A stretch of 64,000 nt of DNA from Cyanoderma ruficeps (taxonomy: Eukaryota > Chordata > Aves > Passeriformes > Timaliidae): positions 372,001 to 436,000 of the forward strand of contig VZDJ01000011.1 in the NCBI GenBank assembly GCA_008694505.1. Reading direction: 5' to 3'. Below the pieces are notes generated by a model that saw nothing but the letters and a program-made list of their open reading frames with translations, did no database searches and had not been told where the DNA came from. Below are positions 48,786 through 59,826 of this stretch, piece by piece (positions within the stretch are counted from its first letter, which is position 1; each line of letters begins with the position of its first letter). A program made the translations under genes and the position numbers.

Positions 48786-51700
48786 TGCAAATCACATTGT
48801 TTTCACATTCAGAATCCAGGATATTTCATTGTTCATGTTTGACTGATGAGAAGCTCAGCATGACTGGTAATGTGTGCTTTCAGCACAGCAAACCACCTGT
48901 TCCCTGGGCTGCATCATAATAAGTGCAGCCAACAGGTTAAGGGAGGTGATTTTCTCCTACTAATAAGTTGAATCTAATTCTAAATTAGTTGAAGTATTAG
49001 GATCTCAAAAATAACATTGTGATACTGAATGCTGCTAGAAACTGCTTTTGGAAAGAATAGGTACTAATACAGTGTCCGTACTTAGGTGATATACTATGTG
49101 ACTCAATGAACATTCATCAAACGATTTTTGTACTACTTTCTCATGGCCGAGCATTTGACCTTGGGAGGCATTGAAATACTTGTATCTGTGGACTGCATAA
49201 GGCCTAGGATTTCAGTTCTGCTGAAATTATCTAGTGGCACCTTGTGTCTTGACCAGACTGTGGCAGTGGTTAAAACCTCTAGTTGCAACAAGAGCCATCT
49301 AAGTATCAACTTTGATATAACTGTAAGGATAATTTAAATTTACAGTTGTTTTCAAATAGAAAATTTGCATAGAAAATATGGAATTTAGCTTCTAATTTCT
49401 GTGCACTTCTGGGTATTTCTATGCACATTCCCTGAATCAATATCTTTATATCTGCAGTTACTCTGACTCTTCAATAGGCAGAAAAATAGTACTGACTTTT
49501 GTAAATTAGCATTCTGAATTTTGTAGCTCACACATGGGCGTATGATTGAGATTTATTAATTTGTTCTTAGTTTGATCTTGACTGTTTTCAAATAATGCTG
49601 AATGAAGTTCCTACTGGAGTTGTTGAAAATTATGAGGTCTAACACTGGTTATGCCAAATGGCAATGTATGAGATGAATAACTGCATAATAACAAAACAGG
49701 AAAGCTTACTCTGGTATTCTTTTAATCAAGTCTGAAAATGCAAGAGTATCTTCAGCTGATAAACAATGTATTGGTTTTTATTTATCTTTGTTTATTTCAT
49801 TCATGTCATGTTTCTGTGAGATTTTTTAAAATTGATTAAAATTATGGTTTATTTTTTCATTTCCTACTGAGAAATCTTTTGTCCTATATTTTTATGAAAT
49901 CTTATTTATAAATAAAAAAATAAAAGTTTATTTCTCTTCACTGAATTTCATTTACATTGATTTAAAGTTGCGTAAATTGTTTGCTAATATTTTTCAAATC
50001 TGTTTGTAGATTTTTCTAATAATGTTATAAATTACTCTCACTGCTGAATATTTGTTATTTTGACAAGTGAAAAATCCCAAATTATGGTTTTGAAAAAATG
50101 AACTGTGAAAAATTGCTGAATAGTTAGTGAGGTACTTACTACCGGAGCTTTGTTGTTTTCTTTTAAGAGAGGAGCTGAATGCTGGTGGAAGTATTGAAAA
50201 ATTTCTTGTTAGGAGTAGTCTACCAACTAATGTTGGTATACAACACCAGTCATAGTATTGGTTAAATTTCTTGCCTGTATAATAACAGTTCCAGCCTCTG
50301 ATGTAGCTATCAACTAAGATTTATAGAAATCACCATTTTTCAAATTACAGAAATAGGGTTGTTTTTTTTTAATCTGAGGCTTGTTTTATTTAGTGGAGGG
50401 GGTTTGTTTCTTTGTTTGTTTGTTTGTTTTTGATTTTTTTTTACACAGCGTATTAGATTGTTCTTCCTTGGAGCAGTGTTTGAGAGAGCTGAATGAATCT
50501 GAGTCAGCAGCTCTTCTGTTTTGTGTACCTGGGAATTTATGTCAGATTTTGATGCAGAAAAAATTCACACACTTTGGTCTACTTCAAATGAGATACTGGC
50601 TTTAAAGATGCAAAAAGAAGTGCAACTGTGAACAGAAGAAAAAATTTTTAGAGAACAATAAAACAGAAGCTGCAGGGTGTGGTGCAAGCAGTAGTCTCAG
50701 TATTAGAAGTACAGAGAAGATTGTAGACATCTGGGAAGGTCACTGCAAGACTAGTAAACCCAGGAAAAAAACCCCAGTGGTTATGTTTGCAAGGAGGCGA
50801 TTAACATAGCTGAAGTGTGTCACTTCATGCATCAGGAGGCATAAACCACCTGGTGATGATTTGTGCTGCAGGTCTTGCATTTTCTGTTGCAATCCAAGAA
50901 CCAGATTCTGCTAATAACAGTAACAAAAATCACTTCCATAGTGATCTTTCCACACTAGCCTAAAACGAGCCTGTAAAATTCTCTGTTCTATGTGTATTCC
51001 AGATAAAGCTGTTCTTACTTGCTGCTAAAATGTCAGTTTCTCTTGCCTAAAATTTCAGTGGGCATCTTTCCCCGCAATAGTTTCAAATCTAGTTATCTCT
51101 GAAATAAAATTTATTTAATGTTTACAAATCAGATACAATTGGGTTGTATGGGTACATGTTTTATTTTCAATGTGTGAAAACAGGGATCTATTCCCAGTTG
51201 CTCATAAAAATAATTTTAAAATGTACACTCCGGTATTTTTAGTGCCTAAGGCTCCTGAAAGTATTTAATGTGTTTTTCCTATTTAAAAATGACACACCAT
51301 TTCTGAGTCTATAAATTTATTTTAAGATGTGACCAGGTAGTACAGATGAACAAATACATGCAAACACTCCTGTAGTCTGATTAAGTACCCATGTGGGCTG
51401 TAATAATACTAATGTGGAAGGGCAATTGGAGGAAAAATTGGACTCTATGTACTTCAAGCTGAATAAACAGGCTTGAGGAAGGATGGAGGATGTGTTAGTC
51501 TGAACAAAATTAAGCTAAGCTAAGCTGAAAAAATACAGGCCATAATCTGTATCAGTTACAGCACATTTTTTGTATGTCTTCTAGTTTCACAATATTTTTC
51601 TCTTTAGACTTCCCATCTCAAAAACATTCCCTTTGCTGAAGGATTAGTATGAGAACAGACATGTGCAGCAAAGGCTTTGTATGGAGTAAGCCAAAAAGCT

Positions 51701-54700
51701 ACATTTCAGTTGCACAGAGATAAACAGTAAACTGGATGGGTGCTGCTGAGAAGTAACAACTCTTTCAAACCCAAGTAATAATTTTTTCCCAAATACAGCA
51801 TGAGTTTGCTGTTTAGGATATGCTTCCCAACCTCATTTTATTCCATGAAGCTTGGATTTTCCTGTAGCTCTATCCCACATCCTCAAAATCCAGTCTGTTG
51901 GCTGTCATGTAGGTAATGGGCTCCTCTTTTTGGGTAAGTGTAAAATGTAAGATGTGTAAGTGTGGACAGTGCAGAAATTTGTAGAGGTGGAATTTGATCA
52001 TTTGTTTTGATAGCTAAATGGATGCTAACTCACTGGGTTAGTCTGGGGCTCAGAATATCTGCCTTCAGTTCTCTGTGTGGCCAGTGGTTCTCTTAGTGAA
52101 GACACCTGGGCTTCCAACGAGGGAGTTGTGCAAAGCTGCAGGGCTGAAGATGTTCTCTCCACATCACGGAAACCTGGATAATCCACTTTGGAAGAAACAG
52201 CCATATCCCACACGTCACATAGGGAATTTAACAGCCAGCAGTGCTTAGGTAACTGGAATTTGAAGAATATGTGCTTTTCAGCTCATTCTGATAATATAAC
52301 TTGTGATAAACTTCTTAGATACACCAAGGAGAGAGATCACATAAGAAACTGTAGTTTTCTGGTTTGAATTTGGATTAAATTAAAGGATAACATGATATTT
52401 AAGATAAATTTATTTTCCTTTCAGGTATTGAAGTTTTATGTATATGCCTTCATTGTAGAAAGCACTTGTAGGGAAATTGAAAATGCCCTTCTGCATCTAA
52501 TTGGCTCTTTTCTACACAGTTATATATTCAAGTCATATTTCTGCAAAAACATACATGAAACCCATGTATGGATGAGGAAAATTCTGCTTATTTATCACTA
52601 ACAACCAAGACTGGAAATTTTTATTGTAAGTCTCTTCATTCACCAGTAGTACATCTTCAGTATCATCAGCTGTTCAGCTTTCTGTCAAGGTTATTCTAAT
52701 CTGGCACTGAAAAATCAGAATTTGGTTTCCCTGTTCTTCTATCTCAATACTCCCAGAACAAAAAAGCCAAGAATTTTTTTTTCCCCTTAGAGTAGTCAAA
52801 TGATCTCATAGCCTCATAATTCTGAAAAAATATTGCTACGTAGTCAAATGCAACACGTACTACCTTCATATCCTTGAGTAGTGAGAAGCCACAGCAACAT
52901 GTATGAACTAGGAAAGGAGATGCAATGCCTTTTCCACTGGTCCAAGTGTGTTCTTTTTTTTAAAATTATTTGCTGCATATTGGAGAGTCAGGAACCTTGT
53001 TTGATGAATACAGCATGTATTTTTAATCTAATGTTGTTTTCAGATAGGGGAAGTCACAGCACTACAGCCACACCACACAGAGAAATTGGGCTGCAGAGGA
53101 GTCTGTGAGTAGCAATGTGGCTCTGTGACCCTTCTTTCTTCCTGTTTGTTTTTGTGTATGAACAGAGAGATCTAGCGCCATCCTCCATATCTCAGAGCAG
53201 CATCTCCTTGTGGGTGGGAGATAAAATTTTTGTGACTGAGTTTATATTAATTTTCAAGTAATAGTTTTAGTGGAAAAAAAAGTCTTATTTGGTGTCTTTA
53301 TCCTTTCTGCTGCCATCAGTTCAGCTGCTGTTGTTCAGTTAAGCACAACTCCTTGGAGCTTTCCTGTGGCATAGCCAAATTATGAACGGGTACATCTGGA
53401 TGGGACACACAGTGCATGCTTCCCGAGTCTTCCTGCAAATTCCCTAGAGATCTCACTTTTCAAAAACTAGACATTTCAACCATGTCAAAACTGGAGATAC
53501 AAGATGGAACTGTTGAACTTCAGCCACAGTCATGTCCAGTTGATCAGATTTCTCACATGCATGCCTTTTTCAAAGCAGCAATATAATCCCTTCTCTGAAT
53601 GTACTAGCCAGCCAAATTGACATCCATGTACCTCGGAGAGTATTCTCATTATAATATGCTGTTATCTGAAAAATTAATTCAAAGGCAATTAAAAAGTCAG
53701 AGGTTAATGTTACACCTATAATGCGTCACTCCCTACATATCCTATTTTATCTCCTTAGGGGGAAAAAAACCCACAAACCAAAAACATTAACTGTCACAGT
53801 TGAAATCAGTGTAAATGTATGATTCATAGGAACAATTTTGCAGTTTTGGAGAAGTCTGAATAAAACCATTATTCTTACAAGTAGTTCTTGAATTGATTAG
53901 AAAGGCAGATGATACAGAGCAGCATTTAGCTGAAACAATTATCTCAATTATATCTTTTGTTTGAGAAAGTCAACAATGGCAAATTTTCTGATAGCTATTT
54001 GCAGCTTATTCTGATAAAAGGTTGGGGGGGTTTTAGCACATTATTTCAGTCTATCAAATTTTGGGAAAAAAAAGATATGTGAATAGGTGAAAGAGCAGTT
54101 TGTTTTCTCATAAAAGAGGGTCAGTAAATAACATTGATATATTCCTTAAAAGGGGTTGGGCAGAAAGATATTATGTCTTTATCTAGGGGAATATTGATGA
54201 GACTCCATATGTCCACTTACCATTACTAGGTGTAAAAAAGGTTTTGGCAAATGTACCTTAAATGCACTTTCAGTTATAATGCCTAAAGTCTTTGAATGTG
54301 AAGATCTGTATTTTATTACAGTGGTAGTTGTGTACAAAAGCAATGCTGTGGATGTTGAGCTGTATTTATTTATCATGTGAAATGGATGACAAATATGTAA
54401 TGTATAATTAGCTTGTGAGGAGGACAGCAACTCTAGCTAGGTTTAGTGAGGTCTTTGCAGGATATGCTATCTCAATCCATACATTTTGTGCAGTTATTTT
54501 GCAAAGGCCAAAAGGCATTTGAAGGTAGGTATCTGTAGCATTAACTAAATACGTTTTGATTATTATCACCCAGAGGAGCTGGCTAGGTGGTTAGAATAAT
54601 TAATTCAATTTTTCTAATATGTCCTTAGAATTTTAAGTTGCTTAGCTGAATTGAACTACATTATTATATGAAGTCCTTTCAGAAACAAGCTTTACAAAAC

Positions 54701-56862
54701 ATACACTACTGAGACCCTGGAGCAGTTTTCAGACAGGTAGTAATTTTCCCAGATGTGAACTGAATTAAATGTAACACTTCTTTCTATTTATACACAGTTT
54801 GTTCTTCTCTGTTGTAGCTTGCTGTTCTGTGCTTCATTGAGGTATACAAAGACGATGAACTGAAATGGTGCTAGCTTCTTTTAGAGCTGCACCACTGAGC
54901 TCCCTGTGGACTTCTAATTACCCATGTTTGCTCTTTCCTGCAGGTTTGTGGTATCTAATGTGGCAGCAGAGGATTTGTCAATTTGTTGAGTTACTTCATA
55001 CTCTGCCCACAGTGTGCTAACCTTTATCTGGTAAAACTGGACAAAAGGAAGATGCAGAAACACATGAATATGAAAGAAAACATCTAAACAAGGCAGGTCA
55101 AAACTTGTATCAAGTCACAATAGTAGAAGACATTGAGAACTATCAGTGTGTATGGATAGGTAGCTAAATCACACACCTGTAGTCACAGGGATAGTGATAA
55201 CTTCTCAGTTAAAAAGCTAGTATTTTTGTTGGGAAAACTCCATCCTCCCCTCTGGCATCAGATCCAATGTGAGGTCCAGTGATCTGGCACCAAAACTCAA
55301 GGCAAAATACATCTTCATAGACCCTTGACACATCTGGCTTGCCTACCATGGGCTGCAGCCTGAGGAATAACCTGAAGTGCTGCTTTCTGGGACAGCACCA
55401 AGCTTCCAGAAATGAACAGGAAAAAATATTGAAGAGAAGATTGTGGCAGATCTAAGCCTTTTAACAACTGGACAGACACTCCAGCAGAAAGCAGTCTTGC
55501 TAAGAAATCTCAGGTCTTACATTAACATCTTACACCTACAGATTGTTTCTGTACCCCCTGTGTGGGATTCATAGTGGTGATTTCTTGGAGGACCAAAGAG
55601 AAACCAATCTTATGCCAAGGGAGGCATATGTTCAGTTTCAGGATAGCACAACCTCTGTGACTGACTGCTGCAGTAAAGACTCTCACAGTGTTGAGTGTGC
55701 TGCTGAACACTGTTTAAAAACCTCCTGTGCTTCCTGTCTTCCCACAGATAGGAACTCATACTGATAGTGTATTAGTATTCATCACAGAATGGTGCTGGGC
55801 CTGACCCAACCTGGTATGGAGTGAAGTCAGAATCCTTGCTTATCATTTGGAGAGGATTATGATTACTATCAATATTATATAAGGAAATTTCCTTTTGCAG
55901 TCAAAAACATAGATTGGTCCAGGGGAGTTAATAGGAAACACCTAGGAAATAGAGTTCCTAGATATTTTGAGTAGGAAGTCTTTTACTCCTGGCCTATTCT
56001 ACCCCTTTTCTCACTTCAGTTCAAAATCACTCAGGTGAAATCAATTGCAGCTATACCACAATGCCTCACCTACATAAAGCTCAATGGTACCTTTGTAGTT
56101 TTCTCTTTACAAACAAAATGGGCTTTCAGACTGTGAACTGTATGAGGATGTGAAAGAGCACAAGAATACTCATCGTGGGGAAATCATTAACCATTACTAC
56201 CTAGGCAGCCAGGTGGAATGAAGATAACCATAAGCCTTACTCAGAGATACACATGATGCCCCCCAAATCAAGGAGACTCCACTATTTGTGCCTCATGTCT
56301 AATAATAAACCTCTTCTACATCATTCTGGCAAAGTCATCAGAATGAAATAAGCAATCTAAATATAAATATTCTTGCAAGAAATGAGCTGGAACAGGGCCT
56401 TCCCCTTTCTTTGCCCTTCACTTTCTCAGGAGTTTTTTTTCATCAAAGAAAACAGGTGGAGACCATTTTCTGCCCCAGCTGTGCCATCTCTGGTTTGGCC
56501 AGCACTCAAACCAAGGCACCTGCCATGCCCAGTCCTTCTGCCCTGGGACAATTTGTAACAACTCCAGGCTGTAAGGATCTGGAGTTGGTATTCAACCATG
56601 TGGGAAAATCCCTGTCCCTTAGCCATCACATTCTTCCCATCCCAAGTATAGTTTGCCATACCAAGATGTTACCTGGACAATCTTTTAGCTAAGGAGAAGT
56701 GATTACTAGTCATAATTCAACTCCCACATCTCCTTACCCAAGAGTAGGTAGTCTTCACACCTAACCAGCTGATAGGAGGCAGACAGAATACTCAATATAT
56801 GTAGTGAGTATGGACTCAGTGTCAGACCTGCTTGCTTTAGGCAAAGTGCCCCCAAGAAGCCC
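48786..56862. other. Gene-poor intergenic region
   Basis: AT-rich spacer toward NFIB in the conserved order. I see no exon with splice support, RNA gene or confidently recognisable mobile element. Slightly GC-richer segments at about 55.2-55.8 and 56.38-56.7 kb might be old repeats but are not identifiable. A short AGCTA repeat lies near 51511-51526. Confidence 0.5.
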
Positions 56863-57920
56863 TGTTGTATGTTGATCCTGGCTGGATGCTAGATGTCCAC
56901 CAAAGCTGCTCTGTCACTCCTCTCCCCAGCCGGAGAGAAAATAAAATGAAAAGCTAGTGGAGATAAGGACAGGGAGAGACCACTCACTGATTACTGTTGT
57001 GGGCAAACAGACCCAACTTGGGGAAATTAGTTGAATTTATTAATCAAAATCAGAGCAGGATAGTAAGAAGTAACAAAAATCCTAAAAACACCTTCCCCCC
57101 ACTCCTCCCTCCTTCCCAGGCTTAATTTTATCCCTAATTCTCTACCTTCTCTGCATCAGTAGTGCAGGGAGACAGGCAATGTGTGTTGTGGCCACTTCAT
57201 CACATCCTGCTTCTGCTGCTGCTCAAGGAGAGGAGTCCTTTCCCAGTGTGGAGTCCCTCCCACAGGAGATAGTCCTCCATGAACTTCGGCACTCTCAGTC
57301 CGTCCTTTCAGCTGCAGTTCTTTATATACTGCTCCAGCATTGGTCACTTTCCAAAGGGTGCAGTCCTTCAGGAACAGGTTTCTCCAGCGTGGATCCCACG
57401 GGTCACAAATCCTGTCAGCAAACCTGCTCTAGCATGGGCTTCTCTCTCCCTCCACAGGGCCACAGATCCGGCCCAAAACAGGCATTCCATGGGATCACAG
57501 CCATCTTTTGGGCATCTGCCTGCTCCTGAATCCTCAGTTGGCTGAAGGTGGATCTCTGCTCCAATATGGAACTCCATGGACTGCAGGGGCAGAGCTGCTT
57601 CATAGCTGCCGGGGAATCTCATCTCTGGTGCTTGGAGCACATCCTTCCCCTCCTTCTGTACTGACCTTGGAGTCTGCAGAGCTCTTTCTCTCTTTGGCTG
57701 GAATTACTTCTGTGCAATAACTGTTTTTTCCTTCTTTAGTATGTTATCATGGGGGTGTTACGGCCATTGCTGATGGGCTCAGCCTTGGTCAGAAGTGGGT
57801 CCATCTTGGAGCTGGCTGACATTGGCTCTGCTGGACATGGAGGAAGCTTCTAGCACCTTCACACAGAACCCACCCCTGTAGCCTCCCACAACCAAAACCT
57901 TGCCACACAAACCCAATACA
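56863..57920 (-). mobile_element. ERV-derived avian repeat with internal repeat units, minus orientation
   Basis: On the minus strand the element starts TGTATTGGGTTTGTGTGGCA (57920 leftwards) and ends with the complement of TGTTGTATGTTGATCCTGGC (56863). I recognise both as ends of a widespread avian retroviral repeat. The centre (about 57200-57600) consists of degenerate ~40-base units sharing words like GCTCCAGC(G)TGG, CAGTCCT and CACGGG. Broken frames across it have no conserved retroviral domain. It appears non-coding and inactive. Family assignment is from memory. Confidence 0.75.
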
Positions 57921-58320
57921 AACCAACATACAGAACTGCAAAATCACTAGCAAAGATTTTAAGTCTATCAAATTAGGAGAAAAAATTGCCACTTCTGATG
58001 GATTACAAGCAAAGGAAACACCTGAGTTAGAAGGGAAGACAAGGCAGAAAAGGTCTTGGAGCTAAATTCCTCTCAGATCAAACTAACATTAATGCTAAAC
58101 ATAGCAAGATGTATTGGGAACAGCTAAAATTGTGAAAAATGAATGTAAAATAGAGTAGGAATGTGCCACAGCAAGAAAATATGCCAACCTACTTTTTGTT
58201 TGGAGAGAATTGATTTCCATGCTGTATTAAATAAAGGAAATACATCTAGACTTTTTTATGGAGACATATTTTTTAATATGTCCAAGTAATAAGCTGAGTT
58301 AACCCAGAGATGTAGAGAAC
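57921..58320. other. Short AT-rich spacer between ERV-derived repeats
   Basis: No features recognised. Confidence 0.5.
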
Positions 58321-58663
58321 TGTCTTGGGTTGTGGAGCCTAAATATTGTATTCTATTTTCATCTGCTGAAAACAGTTGGGGGATTGTTCCTCTTTACCTC
58401 TTGTTTACTCTGGAGGGAGGGGGCGGGTGCCTTTTGATAATGGCCCAACGGTAAATACCAGGTAGGGCATTGTTCTTATCTTTCTTCATGATGGGTCATT
58501 ATGACTCCCCAGGCTGTTTTCTTCCCCAAGCTGTTCCCCTTCCCAAAATATACCCACATTCCATCATCCTATTGTGAGATGCTCCATCCAGTGGGGGGAG
58601 CCAACCGTTCCTACCTGGATAAAACTGGGACTCCAGACCAGGACGCCCTCTTGCTTCACCTGA
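58321..58663 (+). mobile_element. Passerine-type ERV LTR fragment, plus orientation, interrupted
   Basis: It starts TGTCTTGGGTTGTGGAGCC and continues with blocks typical of an avian LTR (GATAATGGCCCAACGGTAAA, CTATTGTGAGATGC, GGATAAAACTGGGACTCC). It stops abruptly at 58663, where a second LTR begins, so it is probably truncated by that later insertion. The TATA-like GGATAAAA region is near 58617. Family recognition is from memory. Confidence 0.7.
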
Positions 58664-58992
58664 TGTCTTGGTTTAGAAAGACAGGTATCTGCCAGGGAAA
58701 CTGGGGTTCCCCTTAGAATAGAGGATGTAAACCCCTCACCCCTCCGCCAAGTTCTAATTTTGCAATTAACGGCTCTCAGGCAAAGATTTGGGAGTAGGAA
58801 TAACAGCTTTTTACTAAGAATATAAGAATACAAATGTGGTAGAAAAGAAAAAGAAAAAAAAACAAAACCACCCCAGCAAACCAACAAACAACAATTTTGA
58901 AAAGCCCTGACAGGGTCAAAGCTACAACCTTGTTAGTCAGGGTATGGAAAGCAGTCCAAAAGTGAGTCCTCCTGGAATGGCAGGTACAGCTC
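58664..58992 (+). mobile_element. Second ERV LTR, plus orientation, running into a gap
   Basis: It begins TGTCTTGGTTTAGAAAGACA, a start I recognise from an abundant passerine LTR. It continues through CTCTCAGGCAAAGAT and TTGTTAGTCAGGGT-type blocks and is cut by the gap at 58993. Its first 106 bases reappear inverted at 59722-59826 with very few differences. Confidence 0.75.
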
Positions 58993-59721
58993 NNNNNNNN
59001 NNNNNNNNNNNNNNNNNNNNNNNNNNNNNNNNNNNNNNNNNNNNNNNNNNNNNNNNNNNNNNNNNNNNNNNNNNNNNNNNNNNNNNNNNNNNNNNNNNNN
59101 NNNNNNNNNNNNNNNNNNNNNNNNNNNNNNNNNNNNNNNNNNNNNNNNNNNNNNNNNNNNNNNNNNNNNNNNNNNNNNNNNNNNNNNNNNNNNNNNNNNN
59201 NNNNNNNNNNNNNNNNNNNNNNNNNNNNNNNNNNNNNNNNNNNNNNNNNNNNNNNNNNNNNNNNNNNNNNNNNNNNNNNNNNNNNNNNNNNNNNNNNNNN
59301 NNNNNNNNNNNNNNNNNNNNNNNNNNNNNNNNNNNNNNNNNNNNNNNNNNNNNNNNNNNNNNNNNNNNNNNNNNNNNNNNNNNNNNNNNNNNNNNNNNNN
59401 NNNNNNNNNNNNNNNNNNNNNNNNNNNNNNNNNNNNNNNNNNNNNNNNNNNNNNNNNNNNNNNNNNNNNNNNNNNNNNNNNNNNNNNNNNNNNNNNNNNN
59501 NNNNNNNNNNNNNNNNNNNNNNNNNNNNNNNNNNNNNNNNNNNNNNNNNNNNNNNNNNNNNNNNNNNNNNNNNNNNNNNNNNNNNNNNNNNNNNNNNNNN
59601 NNNNNNNNNNNNNNNNNNNNNNNNNNNNNNNNNNNNNNNNNNNNNNNNNNNNNNNNNNNNNNNNNNNNNNNNNNNNNNNNNNNNNNNNNNNNNNNNNNNN
59701 NNNNNNNNNNNNNNNNNNNNN
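58993..59721. other. Assembly gap (729 N)
   Basis: Unresolved sequence lying exactly inside the LTR complex, between two inverted LTR starts. The long apparent open frames here are products of the N run. Confidence 0.97.
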
Positions 59722-59826
59722 TTAATTGCAAAATTAGAACTTGGCGGGGGGTGAGGGGTTTACATCCTCTATTCTAAGGGGAACCCCAGTTTCCCGGGCA
59801 GATACCTGTCTTTCTAAACCAAGACA
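59722..59826 (-). mobile_element. Inverted copy of the second LTR start
   Basis: The reverse complement of 58664-58769. By eye I find one single-base deletion (GGAGGGGTG versus GGGGGGTG) and one or two substitutions (CCTGGC versus CCGGGC) in ~105 bases. It ends precisely at CCAAGACA, the complement of the LTR terminus, so this edge is a genuine element end in minus orientation. Confidence 0.85.

Noticed and set aside
58937..59777. Apparent 264- and 277-codon frames on both strands
   Set aside because: They consist almost entirely of N-derived unknown residues across the assembly gap.
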